A stretch of DNA of 64,000 nt from Nocardia africana NBRC 100379 (lineage in GTDB: Bacteria > Actinomycetota > Actinomycetes > Mycobacteriales > Mycobacteriaceae). Shown here in pieces: positions 1 through 8,702 of this stretch. Below the pieces are notes generated by a model. That model was not told the DNA's origin, ran no database searches, and was given only the letters and a program-made list of their open reading frames with translations. The stretch covers positions 124,001 through 188,000 of the forward strand of contig NZ_BDAV01000004.1 in the NCBI RefSeq assembly GCF_001612635.1. Direction: 5' to 3'. Position 1 is the first letter of the stretch; the number at the start of each line of letters is the position of its first letter. A program made the position numbers and the translations under genes.

Positions 1-426
1 CTTCGCCGCGCCGGTGCGGTGGGCGATGAAGGCGCACACCGCGACCCCGATGAATCCGGAGATCGCCGGCTGGATCGGTGAACGGCGGATCAGCCGCCAG
101 ATCAGGACACCGGCGGCGGTGGCCAGCGCCGCCCAGATGGCGGCCGTGAGGCCCCACAGCGTATTCGCGGGGACGAACACCACCACCGGCAGCGTGGAAT
201 AGATCAGTCCGCTGATACCACCGAGTTGCTCGAGCAGCGTCTGCTCGATCTCCTCTTCGCGGTCCTCACCGGTGTAGGAGTGGTCGCCCTCGCCGACGGC
301 CGGATGCCGCGGTGCATCACCGCCGGACTCGCGCAGGCGGTGACGACCACGCCCCGCGACGGGGTTCGCGCGGAGTCCGGCCACGGCGGCCGGGTCGGCG
401 CCCTCGTCGTTGTGGGGTATCGGCAT
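1..426 (-). CDS. DUF3159 membrane protein, 3' end cut off by window edge
   Basis: The first 142 codons read leftwards from an ATG at 426 and run off the window, so the C-terminus is missing. A hydrophilic N-terminus (about 45 residues, Asp/Glu/Arg-rich) is followed by a glutamate-rich stretch and then hydrophobic segments (around SGLIYSTLPVVVFVP and AAIWAALATAAGVLIW), as expected for a small multi-pass membrane protein. The start lies 3 nt after the stop of the OB-fold gene upstream, so the two are almost certainly cotranscribed. The pair corresponds to Rv2693c-Rv2694c of M. tuberculosis. The biochemical function of DUF3159 proteins is unknown to me; the family call rests on sequence character plus synteny. 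Confidence 0.8.
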   Translation of the reverse strand, partial: MPIPHNDEGADPAAVAGLRANPVAGRGRHRLRESGGDAPRHPAVGEGDHSYTGEDREEEIEQTLLEQLGGISGLIYSTLPVVVFVPANTLWGLTAAIWAALATAAGVLIWRLIRRSPIQPAISGFIGVAVCAFIAHRTGAAK

Positions 427-429
427 ACG

Positions 430-852
430 TCAGGAATTCTCGCGGAGTTCGTAGTAGGGGTTGTACATCACCTTGGCGCCATCGCGTTCACCGATGCGGC
501 CACGGACCAGGATACGGCGTCCCGATTCGACACCGGGTATGCGGCGCCTGCCGATCCACACCAGCGTCACCGCGTCGGTGCCGTCGAAGAATTCGGCCTC
601 CACCGAGGCGCTGGCCGACTTCGGACAGGCCTCCACACTGCGCAATCGCCCCAGCATGGTGACCTCTTCGCCGCGTCGGCATTCCGCCGCCCTGCACGCG
701 CCCGACGCTTCGGAGGTCTCCGCCAGCTCCTCCGCATCGAGTACGTCGAGATCGGCCGTCAGTCGACGCCCCAAACGCCGGAAATACCCGCTGTCGGGGC
801 CTACCTTGCCCGCGGCACCGGAACCCGCCTTGTTTCCGCCTGTGAAAGGCAT
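430..852 (-). CDS. OB-fold nucleic acid-binding domain protein (Rv2694c-like)
   Basis: This 140-residue protein has a Gly/Lys-rich start (MPFTGGNKAG), a helical linker, and from about residue 60 a beta-rich OB-fold-like half (VTMLGRLRSVEACP, VTLVWIGRRRIPGV, ILVRGRIG). That pattern matches the small actinobacterial OB-fold nucleic acid-binding proteins located next to dut. Single-stranded nucleic acid binding is inferred from the fold, not shown. It is the first gene of a short minus-strand unit with the DUF3159 membrane protein 3 nt downstream. A weak GGAAG ribosome-binding site lies about 12 nt before the ATG. Confidence 0.8.
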   Translation of the reverse strand: MPFTGGNKAGSGAAGKVGPDSGYFRRLGRRLTADLDVLDAEELAETSEASGACRAAECRRGEEVTMLGRLRSVEACPKSASASVEAEFFDGTDAVTLVWIGRRRIPGVESGRRILVRGRIGERDGAKVMYNPYYELRENS

Positions 853-1104
853 CTTGCAACACTTCCTGCACTACAGACGGCGTGGGTCACACGTCGTCGG
901 TTTCCCACACGACCGGCTGATGGGCCGTACACCGCCACTGTAGATGCACCCGGACACCCGTGCCACGGGAGCCCGGCACCACCGTCACGGCGCTGACCGC
1001 ACCGTTTGCTGGGTTCCCCGCCGATCCGCGCGCGAACCCTCGGATTCGAGTGGTCGACAACACGTTTTCCGAACCTCGCGCGGCGGGCCCGCCCGGTCCA
1101 CCGG

Positions 1105-1110
1105 CTAGGC
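1105..1110 (+). promoter_or_regulatory. -10 hexamer TAGGCT of a leaderless promoter
   Basis: TAGGCT ends 8 nt before the GTG at 1119, which puts the expected transcription start on or next to the start codon. No Shine-Dalgarno sequence is present. This decides the start of the downstream hydrolase gene over the longer open frame that begins at 960. Confidence 0.55.
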
Positions 1111-1118
1111 TGCCGCCC

Positions 1119-1847
1119 GTGTCAGAGCTATCCCGCTCCCGCGGTCCGCGCCCGGCCGTCGTCGTCGCCCTGCCGGGGACCGGATCCGATGCCGACTTCG
1201 CGCGACGCGCGTTCGAACCGGCTTGTGCCGCAATGGATCTGCCGTTCATCGCGGTGGAGCCGCAGCCGCGGGCCGTGGTCGCGAGCTGCCGGGCCGCGCT
1301 CGACGAGGCGGCACGCAGCGGGCCGGTGCTCGCCGCGGGGATCTCGCTGGGCGCCGCCATCGCGGTGGACTGGGCTGCCGCCCACCCGGAATCGGCGTTC
1401 GGGGTGGTCGCTGCCCTGCCGGCCTGGACCGGCTCCGACATCACGGGATGCCCGGCGGCGCTGAGCGCGGCGAGCACCGCGGCCCAGCTGCGCGCCGACG
1501 GCCTGGAGCCGGTGATCGAGCGGATGCGCGCGGGTAGTCCGGCCTGGCTGGGACGGGCGCTGACCCAGTCGTGGCGCACGCACTGGCCCGATCTGCCGGC
1601 GGCGCTCGAAGAGGCCGCGACCTATGCCTGGCCGGACACGGAATTACTTGCCGCCCTGCGCGTTCCGGCCACCGTCGTGGCGGCGGTCGACGATCCGGTG
1701 CACCCGCCGGCCATCGCCGAACAGTGGGCCCAGCTCATCCCGCGGGCGCGCCTGCACCGCATCACCCTCGACGAACTCGGCGCCGATCCGGGGATTCTCG
1801 GCGCTCGGGGCATCCCCGACCTGATCTCGCCCCGACTGCGCGCCTGA
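1119..1847 (+). CDS. Alpha/beta hydrolase-like protein (Rv2695-like)
   Basis: The protein has 242 residues. Its start region (VVVALPGTGSDADF) looks like the first strand and oxyanion loop of an alpha/beta hydrolase. A nucleophile-elbow-like GISLGAAIAV follows near residue 75, and a late strand-Asp segment (VPATVVAAVDDPVHPP) resembles the acid-residue loop. The likely nucleophile is the Ser in GISLG; the substrate is unknown. The open frame extends upstream to 960, but the GTG at 1119 is preferred because a -10 hexamer sits just before it and the upstream part has no domain character. It occupies the place of Rv2695 beside the OB-fold gene, transcribed divergently from it. Confidence 0.75.
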   Translation: MSELSRSRGPRPAVVVALPGTGSDADFARRAFEPACAAMDLPFIAVEPQPRAVVASCRAALDEAARSGPVLAAGISLGAAIAVDWAAAHPESAFGVVAALPAWTGSDITGCPAALSAASTAAQLRADGLEPVIERMRAGSPAWLGRALTQSWRTHWPDLPAALEEAATYAWPDTELLAALRVPATVVAAVDDPVHPPAIAEQWAQLIPRARLHRITLDELGADPGILGARGIPDLISPRLRA

Positions 1848-1890
1848 CGACGCCCGGGCGCCCGGCGGTCTCGCGGGCGCCCGGAAGCGG

Positions 1891-4167
1891 TCAGTTGCGA
1901 CCGAGTTGCTGCATCGCCGAACCTTCGGCGCCGCGGCGCGGCCCCTGCTGTTCGGCCGTGACCACCGGGAAGGTACCCGTCGCGGCCGCCTCCGCGGCGG
2001 CCGCCTGCGCGGCCAGCGCCTGCTGCTGCGCCTCGATCTGCTGCTGATGCGCCGCGATCAACTGGTCGGCGAGCTGCTGCGGCAGCACCACCGGCAACGG
2101 TTCCCGCACCGGCATCGGCTCGTCGCCGCGACGCACCACCGTTTCGGCGAGGATCGCGCGAGCCGCTTCGACCAGCGGGCCGCCCTCGTCGGCAGCGCCC
2201 GAGGGCCCCGCCGCCACCAGCCGGACCATCCAGCGATAGCCGTCGACGCCGATGAAACGCAGATCGGCGCCCTCGGTCACCGCATGCAGTTCGCGCCCCC
2301 ACGGCCCGGTCTGCACCGAGACCTGCGCGCCGTCGGCCCGCAGCGATTCCGCCAGGTCCGCGGCGACGGTCCGCCACTGGCCCGGCGATTTCGGTGCCGC
2401 GTAGGCGGCCACGGTGAGACGGCCGTGCGGGGTCGCGAGATGGACCGCCTGCGGCGTCCCGTCGGGTGTCATCTCCACCTGCAACTGACCGCCGTCGGGG
2501 ACCGGGAGGAGCACCGACCCCAGATCGAGATGCTGGTCGGAGATCTCGGCGAGGATGTCGGCCACCTCGTCGTAATCGAAGGGCCCGGTGCGGGGGGCGG
2601 AATCGTCGCTCTCGGCGGCGTCGCCGTCCTCGTCATATTCGTCGGCGTCGTATTCGTCGGCGTAGCCGGAGTCGTACCGGTCGGCGTCGTCGGCGAAGCC
2701 CTCGGTGCCGTCGTCGAAACCTTCCGGGTCGTACGCATCGTTCTCGGCGTATGCATCGGCACCGGCGTACGCGGAATCGTCCGCGTAACCGGCGGTTTCG
2801 GCGGGATCCTCAGCGTAGCCGGGAGACTCGGCGTACGAGTCACCGCTGTGCGCCCCGGACGACGGCCGGTAGGGGTCGGCGACCGCGAAACCGCCTGTGG
2901 CCGAGCCGGTTTCGGCGGTGTTGAAGCCGTGGCCGGCGTAGGGGTCCGGCACCGCCGGCTGCGGCTGCGCGGGCTCGCGATAGCCGGGAGCTTCGGCATT
3001 CACCGGGTGATGCCGGCCCGTCTGCGGGTGGCCGTACCCGGCGTCACCGGAATCCGGGCGCTGCTGTGCCGGCACGACCGGGTGCCGGCCGGTAGCCGGC
3101 GGCGCGGGCGTACCCGTCGGCTCCGAGGCGCGGCGCGGCGGACGCGGGGCTCCGGCGGGTGCGCCGGGCGGGACCGGCCGCCCCGGAGCACCCGGACCGC
3201 CCGGCGCCGGACGTCCGGGGCCCGGACCGGGAGGAAGCCGTGGCACCGAACCCGTCGGGGGCCCGGCCGGGTTGGCGCCGGGCGGAATACGCCGGACCGA
3301 TCCCGTCACCGGACCAGCCGGTCCGGGCCCCGGAGGATTGCGCCACGTCGGGCCCGTGCCGGCCGGGGCGCCGGGATTGCGTTGCATCGCACCGGTGTCC
3401 ATCGGGCCGCCGGGAATCCGCGGGGTGGGTCCGGTGCCGACCGGACCACCCGGGATCCGGGGCGTCGCACCGGTTCCCGCGGGACCGCCGGGAATGCGGG
3501 GGGTCGCACCGCTACCGACCGGGCCGCCGGGGACGCGCGGCGTGGCTCCGGTGCCGCCCGGACCACCGGGAACGCGGGGCATCGCCCCCGTACCCGCCGG
3601 GCGGCCCGGGACGCGCGGGATCGCGCCGGTTCCGCCCGCAGGCCGCGGCGGCAACTGACCGGAGGGGATGCGTGGAATGGGCCCGGTGTCGTCCATATCC
3701 CCCGGCACCGGCGGCAGGTCCGGCCCCGGTCCGCCCGGCACTCGCCGCGGCGGACGGCCCGCCGCCTCACCGCGGGCAGGAGTACCCGGACGCGCCGGCA
3801 TTCGCGCGTGCGTGCCCGTCTCGTACGGGTCGGGCCGCGCACCGGGATACGGCGCCGCCGCCGGGAGTCCCGGCGTCCCGTATCCGGGCGGAGTCATACC
3901 GTGGTCCGGCTCCGCACGGCCGTGCCGTCCGGTGCGCCCGCTCGGAGCCTCCGTGCCCGGCCCGGCCGGGTAGTCCGGCTCGGAATAGCCGGTGCCGTAG
4001 GCGGATTCGCCGTAGCCTGCCTCGTCCCCCAGGTCCGGTGCCCGGTGCGTACCGGTCCGGTAGCCGCCCTCGGCGTATCCCTCGTCGTAATAGGAATCGC
4101 CGTAGCCGGTGTCGTCCCGCTCGGAGTCATGATCGGATCGATGATCTCCACGGCCGAACATGTTCAT
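1891..4167 (-). CDS. DUF3710 protein with very long Pro/Gly-rich disordered N-terminus
   Basis: The protein has 758 residues, against roughly 260 for the M. tuberculosis homologue Rv2696c as I recall it. Residues 1-120 are rich in Gly, Tyr, Asp and Glu; 120-350 are Pro/Gly/Arg-rich and hold eight tandem 13-residue repeats (179-282); 400-530 are acidic with many Tyr-Ala/Asp pairs. The conserved DUF3710 part begins near residue 530 ([15 protein letters not shown]) and continues to about 690 ([17 protein letters not shown]), followed by a Gln/Ala-rich coiled-coil-like tail. The function is unknown. The start overlaps the dut stop by 4 nt (ATGA), so translation is probably coupled to dut. The low-complexity region suggests a scaffold or phase-separating protein, but that is speculation. 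Confidence 0.85.
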   Translation of the reverse strand: MNMFGRGDHRSDHDSERDDTGYGDSYYDEGYAEGGYRTGTHRAPDLGDEAGYGESAYGTGYSEPDYPAGPGTEAPSGRTGRHGRAEPDHGMTPPGYGTPGLPAAAPYPGARPDPYETGTHARMPARPGTPARGEAAGRPPRRVPGGPGPDLPPVPGDMDDTGPIPRIPSGQLPPRPAGGTGAIPRVPGRPAGTGAMPRVPGGPGGTGATPRVPGGPVGSGATPRIPGGPAGTGATPRIPGGPVGTGPTPRIPGGPMDTGAMQRNPGAPAGTGPTWRNPPGPGPAGPVTGSVRRIPPGANPAGPPTGSVPRLPPGPGPGRPAPGGPGAPGRPVPPGAPAGAPRPPRRASEPTGTPAPPATGRHPVVPAQQRPDSGDAGYGHPQTGRHHPVNAEAPGYREPAQPQPAVPDPYAGHGFNTAETGSATGGFAVADPYRPSSGAHSGDSYAESPGYAEDPAETAGYADDSAYAGADAYAENDAYDPEGFDDGTEGFADDADRYDSGYADEYDADEYDEDGDAAESDDSAPRTGPFDYDEVADILAEISDQHLDLGSVLLPVPDGGQLQVEMTPDGTPQAVHLATPHGRLTVAAYAAPKSPGQWRTVAADLAESLRADGAQVSVQTGPWGRELHAVTEGADLRFIGVDGYRWMVRLVAAGPSGAADEGGPLVEAARAILAETVVRRGDEPMPVREPLPVVLPQQLADQLIAAHQQQIEAQQQALAAQAAAAEAAATGTFPVVTAEQQGPRRGAEGSAMQQLGRN
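3322..3633 (-). repeat. Eight tandem 39-bp repeats inside the DUF3710 gene
   Basis: Eight consecutive 13-codon units encode variants of [13 protein letters not shown] (residues 179-282 of the protein). The middle units differ at only one or two positions (V/I, A/V/G at the end); the last two are degenerate (for example [13 protein letters not shown]). The pattern indicates growth by unequal crossing-over or slippage, so copy number may vary between strains. Confidence 0.9.
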
Positions 4168-4661
4168 ACCTCCCCTCCGGCGCGGCCCACCCCGCCGGAT
4201 TGCGGCGACAGACTGTGGTGTCCGCCGCTCGACCCGTAACCGCCTGCGCCGCGCGATGTTTCGTCGAGCTGGTCGACCTCCACGAAATCCACCAGTTCCA
4301 CACGCTGCACCAGCAATTGTGCGATCCGATCGCCACGATGCAACTGAATCGCCGTGCGCGGGTCGTGATTGATCAGGCAGACCTTGATCTCGCCCCGATA
4401 CCCGGCATCGACGGTGCCCGGCGTGTTGACGATGGACAGGCCCGTCTTGGCGGCCAGCCCCGACCGGGGATGAATGAGGCCGACGGTGCCCACCGGCAAC
4501 GCGACGGCGATTCCCGTGCCGACGAGAACCCGCTCGCCCGGCTCAAGAATGACGTCTTCGGTGGTGCACAAATCCACTCCGGCATCGCCCGGGTGCGCGC
4601 GTGTGGGCACCGGGACGCCGGGATCGAGCCGCAGCAGAGGTATGGGTGCAAGTCCGGTCAC
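4164..4661 (-). CDS. dut: Deoxyuridine 5'-triphosphate nucleotidohydrolase (dUTPase)
   Basis: The enzyme hydrolyses dUTP to dUMP and pyrophosphate, which keeps uracil out of DNA and feeds thymidylate synthesis. At 165 residues it has the trimeric dUTPase motifs in order: HPGDAGVDL (motif 1, about 23-31), [12 protein letters not shown] (motif 2, about 64-75), the substrate-pocket [12 protein letters not shown] (motif 3), the RGDRIAQLL segment (motif 4), and the glycine-rich C-terminal arm [12 protein letters not shown] (motif 5). A roughly 20-residue Gly/Ser tail follows. Start is GTG at 4661, supported by a leaderless -10 hexamer. It overlaps the following DUF3710 gene by 4 nt, giving a two-gene unit. 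Confidence 0.96.
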   Translation of the reverse strand: MTGLAPIPLLRLDPGVPVPTRAHPGDAGVDLCTTEDVILEPGERVLVGTGIAVALPVGTVGLIHPRSGLAAKTGLSIVNTPGTVDAGYRGEIKVCLINHDPRTAIQLHRGDRIAQLLVQRVELVDFVEVDQLDETSRGAGGYGSSGGHHSLSPQSGGVGRAGGEV

Positions 4662-4669
4662 GTCCAGCG

Positions 4670-4675
4670 AGCCTA
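4670..4675 (-). promoter_or_regulatory. -10 hexamer TAGGCT upstream of dut
   Basis: Read on the minus strand, TAGGCT is followed by 8 nt and then the GTG start of dut. No ribosome-binding site is visible, consistent with a leaderless transcript. Confidence 0.5.
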
Positions 4676-4791
4676 CGCGTCCGGCGGCCGGGCCGTGGGA
4701 GCCGCCGGGCCCGGATGTGGCGGCGCCGAGCGGCCGCGGTCACGCACGGCCCGGACCGGCTCCCGCCGACAGCGAATATGTCGGCCTGACC

Positions 4792-4797
4792 TAGCAT
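4792..4797 (+). promoter_or_regulatory. -10 hexamer TAGCAT upstream of the DUF3093 gene
   Basis: TAGCAT ends 6 nt before the GTG at 4804 (3 nt before the alternative GTG at 4801). The spacing fits a leaderless start at 4804. It lies about 120 bp from the divergent dut promoter. Confidence 0.5.
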
Positions 4798-4803
4798 GAT
4801 GTG

Positions 4804-5334
4804 GTGTCCGACCAGTCCCACGCAGTGCCTCCCCACGACTCCCCGGCGCGCGCGCACGCCGACAAGCCCGCCGCGGTCTACTCCGAACGGCTGTGGGTTC
4901 CGCTGTGGTGGTGGCCGGTGGCGCTGGCGGTGACCGGCCTGCTGGCCGCCGAAATCCATATGGGAGCGCCGGGGATCCGGGCGTGGCTGCCGTATGTGCT
5001 GCTGTTCCCGGTGCCCGTCTGGGCGCTGATCTGGGTGAGCCGTCACCGTGTGGAGGTGGCGGCGGATGCCGACGGCATCCTCGAATTGCGCGCGGACCGG
5101 GCCCACCTACCGGTAACGTATGTATCCCGGGCGGTGGCGGTACCGGCCAGCGCGAAGAGCGCGGCACTGGGTCGTCAGCTCGACCCGGCCGCCTTCGTCC
5201 AGCATCGCCCCTGGATCGGGCCCATGGTCCTGCTCGTCCTCGACGATCCGGACGACCCCGCTCCGTACTGGCTGATCAGCACGCGTAAACCCGAGCAGGT
5301 ACTGGCCGCGCTCGGCGTGCCGAGCGCGGGCTGA
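4804..5334 (+). CDS. DUF3093 membrane protein
   Basis: This 176-residue protein has a hydrophilic N-terminus (VSDQSHAVPPHDSP), then two adjacent hydrophobic segments (WWWPVALAVTGLLAAEI at about 35-52 and WLPYVLLFPVPVWALIWV at about 61-78). A cytosolic C-terminal domain with beta character follows, ending in WLISTRKPEQVLAAL. This is the Rv2698 position and architecture: the membrane hairpin and PH-like tail typical of DUF3093. No function is established. Two tandem GTG codons could start it; 4804 is favoured by the -10 spacing. It is divergent from dut and convergent with the DUF4193 gene. Confidence 0.85.
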   Translation: MSDQSHAVPPHDSPARAHADKPAAVYSERLWVPLWWWPVALAVTGLLAAEIHMGAPGIRAWLPYVLLFPVPVWALIWVSRHRVEVAADADGILELRADRAHLPVTYVSRAVAVPASAKSAALGRQLDPAAFVQHRPWIGPMVLLVLDDPDDPAPYWLISTRKPEQVLAALGVPSAG

Positions 5335-5410
5335 CGGGACCTGCCGGGCTGTTTGTCGTCGTTCTTTCAGTTACCCGCGGAACGAATCCGCTGCGGCCGC
5401 ACGGATCCGC

Positions 5411-5713
5411 TCAGGCCGCGCAATCCATGCAGATCATCTGCCCGCCGGCCTCGCTGGCGAGTCTGCTGCGGTGATGAACCAGGAAGCAGCTCGAGCAGGT
5501 GAACTCGTCGGCCTGCTTCGGGATCACCCGGACCGAGAGCACCTCCTCGGACAGATCCGCGCCGGGAAGCTCGAACGACTCCGCGGTATCGGATTCGTCG
5601 ATATCCACGACGGCGGACGCGGCCTCGTTGCGACGAGCCTTCAGCTCCTCGAGCGAGTCCTCCGACACCTCGTCGGATTCACTGCGCCTAGGTGCGTCAT
5701 AGTCGGTTGCCAT
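5411..5713 (-). CDS. DUF4193 zinc-ribbon-like protein
   Basis: This acidic 100-residue protein matches Rv2699c in size and position. The N-terminal two thirds are charged (SEDSLEELKARRNEA, VVDIDESDTAESF). The C-terminus carries paired cysteines in FTCSSCFLVHHRS and MICMDCAA, which probably bind one Zn2+. Such proteins are strongly conserved in Actinobacteria, but I know of no proven role; binding to the transcription machinery would be a guess. The start is supported by a GAGGGGAAG ribosome-binding site 8 nt upstream, so this gene is not leaderless. Confidence 0.88.
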   Translation of the reverse strand: MATDYDAPRRSESDEVSEDSLEELKARRNEAASAVVDIDESDTAESFELPGADLSEEVLSVRVIPKQADEFTCSSCFLVHHRSRLASEAGGQMICMDCAA

Positions 5714-6215
5714 GTCGTCTTCCCCTCGTCCTTACTCCGTATATCCCGGACCGGCTCCGCCGAACGTCGATCCCTGTCGGAATCGCCCGGCAATGCCGCC
5801 CCGCCGTGGTGTACGTCACGTGTACACCGCTCGCCGCCCGGCCGGATCACCCTGACCCATACCGGATCGCGCTCGGTCAACGCAGGACATGCCCTGGTTG
5901 TTCCCGAAATCGCTTCCCTGATTCACATCAGCCGATTCGTATCGGGCCGCCAGACAATAGCGGACGCCGGGGCAAAAGTCGCAATCAAAACTCGAGCGAG
6001 CCGAAACCGACGGATAATCGTCACTCCGAGGGGCTGTTGAGGCGATACGCCACCGCTTCGTGCCCGGCGGTTCCCCGGCCCGTGACCCGATCGCGATTCG
6101 AACGGCCGCGCCGATCGTTACCATCCCGATATCCGGTACTGCCGTAGCCGTCTGTTTCCACCGCGGCGAATCGGCGCGCAGGTGTCCGCGTGCGCGACCG
6201 CGGCCCGCCAACTCG
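5714..6215. other. Intergenic region between divergent DUF4193 and cei genes
   Basis: About 500 bp with lower GC than the flanks and no frame with convincing codon bias. Apart from the inverted repeat at 5808-5828 and the cei -10 hexamer at its right end I see no assignable element. The length is generous for two simple promoters. Confidence 0.5.
5808..5828. promoter_or_regulatory. Inverted repeat GGTGTAC-N7-GTACACC, possible operator
   Basis: Two perfect 7-bp arms (GGTGTAC at 5808-5814 and GTACACC at 5822-5828) flank GTCACGT. The 21-bp symmetric site lies about 95 bp upstream of the DUF4193 start. Symmetry and size fit a dimeric repressor site; the binding protein is unknown. Confidence 0.45.
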
Positions 6216-6221
6216 TAAGGT
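6216..6221 (+). promoter_or_regulatory. -10 hexamer TAAGGT upstream of cei
   Basis: TAAGGT is followed after 6 nt by GTG at 6228. This favours 6228 over the in-frame GTG at 6222, which touches the hexamer and would lie upstream of the expected transcription start. Confidence 0.5.
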
Positions 6222-6227
6222 GTGCGT

Positions 6228-6908
6228 GTGGTTTCACTGATCACCGAAGGCAGCGCGGTCGACAACAAGGGCCGTCCGTTCCTGCGGCGCCGCTACCAGC
6301 CGTGGGTCGCACTCATCGCGGTTCTCGCCCTCATCTGCGCAATCGTGTGGATCAAGGCGCTGACCACCGCCGACACCGCCCATACCGCGATGGCCTGCAG
6401 TTCGCCGGCCCCCGCGTCGTCGGATCCCAACTCCCCGCAGCCCGCGCCGCTGGGCGAGGTGGTGTCACCGTCGCGGCTGCACGATGTGGAGCCGGCGCCG
6501 CTGGCCCAGGCCAAGGTGCGAGTGCTCAACGGTTCCGGCCAGCGCGGCCTGGCCGAGCACATCGCGTCCAAGCTCGGTGACTACGGCTTCGCCAGCCCGC
6601 CGCCTCCCGTCTTCGGCAACGATCCGGTCTACCTGAACGGCGACCTGGTCTGCACCGGCCAGATCCGCTACGGCGTGAGCGGTCGGCCCGCCGCGGCCGC
6701 CGTACAGCTCGTCGCGCCGTGCGCGGAGCTGGTCGAGGATCAGCGCACCGACGACACCGTCGACCTGGCCCTGGGCACCCTGTTCGGCAACGATCTGCAG
6801 CCGAGTACCGATGCCGAGGAAGTGCTGCGCGCCTTGAAGAATCCGGCGCCCAACGGCCCGGACGTCGATTCGGCGCTGCTGCAGGCCGCGCGCACCGCCC
6901 GCTGCTGA
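6228..6908 (+). CDS. cei: Envelope integrity protein Cei (LytR C-terminal domain)
   Basis: The protein has 226 residues. A short cytosolic N-terminus ending in RRRYQPW is followed by one membrane anchor (about residues 26-45, VALIAVLALICAIVWIKAL), a Pro/Ser linker, and an extracytoplasmic LytR_C domain beginning AKVRVLNGSGQRGLAEHI. It corresponds to Rv2700, named Cei because loss weakens the mycobacterial cell envelope. Four cysteines in the outer part (SFC-like CSSP near 65, VCTG, APCAEL, TARC at the end) could form disulfides. It is convergent with suhB, with only 7 bp between stops. Confidence 0.88.
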   Translation: MVSLITEGSAVDNKGRPFLRRRYQPWVALIAVLALICAIVWIKALTTADTAHTAMACSSPAPASSDPNSPQPAPLGEVVSPSRLHDVEPAPLAQAKVRVLNGSGQRGLAEHIASKLGDYGFASPPPPVFGNDPVYLNGDLVCTGQIRYGVSGRPAAAAVQLVAPCAELVEDQRTDDTVDLALGTLFGNDLQPSTDAEEVLRALKNPAPNGPDVDSALLQAARTARC

Positions 6909-6915
6909 GCCCCGC

Positions 6916-7827
6916 TCACTCCTCCGGGATGGGCGCGGCGACGCCGAGGCGGTCGAACAGTTCGGCGAGTTCGTCGGCGATGCCCGGAGCGGCGGCGACG
7001 GTCAGCGCCCCCTGCGCGCCGGTGGAGTCCGCGCCGGGCAGCCGCAGGACCGCGCCCGCCTCGGCCGCGACCAGGGCTCCGGCGGCCCAGTCCCACGGAT
7101 TGAGGCCGTGCTCGTAGTGGGCGTCCACGCGGCCCGCCGCCACCATGCAGAGGTCGAGGGCGGCCGAGCCGATCCGGCGGATGTCGCGGACCCGCGGCAG
7201 CAGCTGTGCCACGAGTTCGCCCTGCCGTTCCCGCCGCGCCGCGCCGTAGCCGAAGCCGGTGGCCACCAGAGCCAGCCGGACGGCGTCGATATCGTTGCAG
7301 CGCAACGTGATCGGCTCATCGTCGCCATGTGCCAGGGTGGCGCCCGCGCCCAGTCCGGCGCTGTAGGTGACTCCACCGGCCACGTCGACGACGGCACCGG
7401 CCAGGGAACGGCCGCCGCGCATCGCGGCCACCGACACCGCGTAGGCCGGAATGCCGTACACGAAGTTGACCGTGCCGTCGATCGGATCGACCACCCACAC
7501 GATCTCGCCCGCGGCTCCGAGGCTGCCACCACCCTCTTCACCGAGGACTCGCTCGCCCGGGCGCGTCTCGGCCAGCAGCGACCGGATCAGCTGCTCCGTT
7601 TCGGTGTCGACCACGGTGACCGGATCGGTCGGCGTCGATTTGGTGCGGACCGAGCCGTCCTCGCCACGCCCCGCGCCGAAGACCTCGGGACGGCGTCGGC
7701 GGACGTGTGCCGCCGCGGTCTCGGCCAGATAGACTGAAACACGGCGTAATTCGGCGATTTCGGCAGGATCGAGGACGGGCGCTTCCGCGGTGTCGGCGGG
7801 TGAATTCGTCTCGGGCACGGTATCCAT
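6916..7827 (-). CDS. suhB: Inositol-1-monophosphatase family protein
   Basis: The family dephosphorylates inositol phosphates with Mg2+; in mycobacteria this supports phosphatidylinositol and mycothiol supply. The 303-residue sequence has the metal site motif VVDPIDGTVNF (DPxDGTxN), an upstream GEEGGG loop and the C-terminal WDWAAGALVAAEAG motif. The frame is open further upstream, but that extension is Arg-rich and uncharacteristic; the ATG at 7827 (MDTVPETN) gives the size of Rv2701c homologues. Related HisN phosphatases have the same motifs, so the symbol rests on synteny with cei and ppgK. Confidence 0.85.
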   Translation of the reverse strand: MDTVPETNSPADTAEAPVLDPAEIAELRRVSVYLAETAAAHVRRRRPEVFGAGRGEDGSVRTKSTPTDPVTVVDTETEQLIRSLLAETRPGERVLGEEGGGSLGAAGEIVWVVDPIDGTVNFVYGIPAYAVSVAAMRGGRSLAGAVVDVAGGVTYSAGLGAGATLAHGDDEPITLRCNDIDAVRLALVATGFGYGAARRERQGELVAQLLPRVRDIRRIGSAALDLCMVAAGRVDAHYEHGLNPWDWAAGALVAAEAGAVLRLPGADSTGAQGALTVAAAPGIADELAELFDRLGVAAPIPEE

Positions 7828-7943
7828 CCGACCATAGATCCGCCCGGACTCGCATCCGCGGTCGCGGCCATGGGCGCGTCGCGCGGTGTAACGTGCCGCT
7901 GGCACCTTCATCGGCCTAGACCACAGGGAACGAGGAGTTCGCG

Positions 7944-8702
7944 ATGTCCGCTCGGGGGCAAGCATTCGGAATCGATATCGGGGGCAGCGGGGTGAAGGGC
8001 GCCGTCGTCGACCTCGCCACCGGCGACCTCGCCCACGAGCGCATCAAGATCTCCACGCCCCACCCGGCCACCCCCAACGCCATCGCCGAAACCGTCGCCA
8101 AACTCGTCACCCAGGCCGACTGGGACGGCCCGGTCGGGCTCACCCTGCCCAGCGTGGTGGTCAACGGCATCGCCCGCACGGCCGCCAACATCGACAAGAG
8201 CTGGATCGACACCGACGCGCGTCAGCTGTTCTCACTGGCGCTGGGCGGACGCGACGTCGTGGTGCTCAACGACGCCGACGCCGCCGGCCTGGCCGAGGAC
8301 CGCTACGGCGCGGCCCGCAATATCGACGGCCTGGTGATGCTGCTGACCTTCGGCACCGGTATCGGCTCGGCGCTGCTGAACCACGGCGTCCTGGTTCCCA
8401 ACACCGAACTGGGCCACATCCAGGTCCACGGCAAGGAGGCCGAGCACCGGGCCGCGTCGTCGGTGAAGGAACGAAAGAATCTGTCGTACAAGGAGTGGGC
8501 CGCCGAGGTGACCAAGGTACTGGTCACCCTGGAGGACCTGTTCTGGCCGACGGTCTTCGTCGCCGGCGGCGGGATCAGCCGCGATGCCGAGCACTGGATC
8601 CCGTTGCTGGCCAATCGGACTCCGGTCGCGGCCGCCCATCTGCGCAACACCGCGGGTATCGTGGGCGCCGCGATGGCCGTGGATAGCGGGATCGCGCCGT
8701 GA
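7944..8702 (+). CDS. ppgK: Polyphosphate glucokinase
   Basis: This 252-residue ROK-family kinase phosphorylates glucose to glucose 6-phosphate using polyphosphate or ATP. The phosphate-1 motif FGIDIGGSGVKGAVVD opens the protein (about 8-23). The second phosphate loop LTFGTGIGSALL lies near 134-145, and the catalytic Asp is in VLNDADAAG. The conserved ELGHIQVHGKEAE segment is typical of PpgK rather than zinc-containing ROK glucokinases, because the Cys cluster is absent. A GAACGAGGAG ribosome-binding site precedes the ATG. It lies between suhB and sigA as Rv2702 does. Confidence 0.95.
   Translation: MSARGQAFGIDIGGSGVKGAVVDLATGDLAHERIKISTPHPATPNAIAETVAKLVTQADWDGPVGLTLPSVVVNGIARTAANIDKSWIDTDARQLFSLALGGRDVVVLNDADAAGLAEDRYGAARNIDGLVMLLTFGTGIGSALLNHGVLVPNTELGHIQVHGKEAEHRAASSVKERKNLSYKEWAAEVTKVLVTLEDLFWPTVFVAGGGISRDAEHWIPLLANRTPVAAAHLRNTAGIVGAAMAVDSGIAP

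Noticed and set aside
226..996. Plus-strand open frame across the DUF3159 and OB-fold genes
   Set aside because: Composition is Arg/Gly/His-rich with no domain, and it lies antisense to two well-supported syntenic genes.
960..1118. Upstream extension of the alpha/beta hydrolase frame
   Set aside because: The extension is Pro/Arg-rich without homologous features, and a leaderless -10 lies just before the GTG at 1119.
5816..6268. Open frames in the DUF4193-cei gap on both strands
   Set aside because: Arg/Ser/Thr-rich translations with no codon bias or start signal; they overlap the cei promoter.
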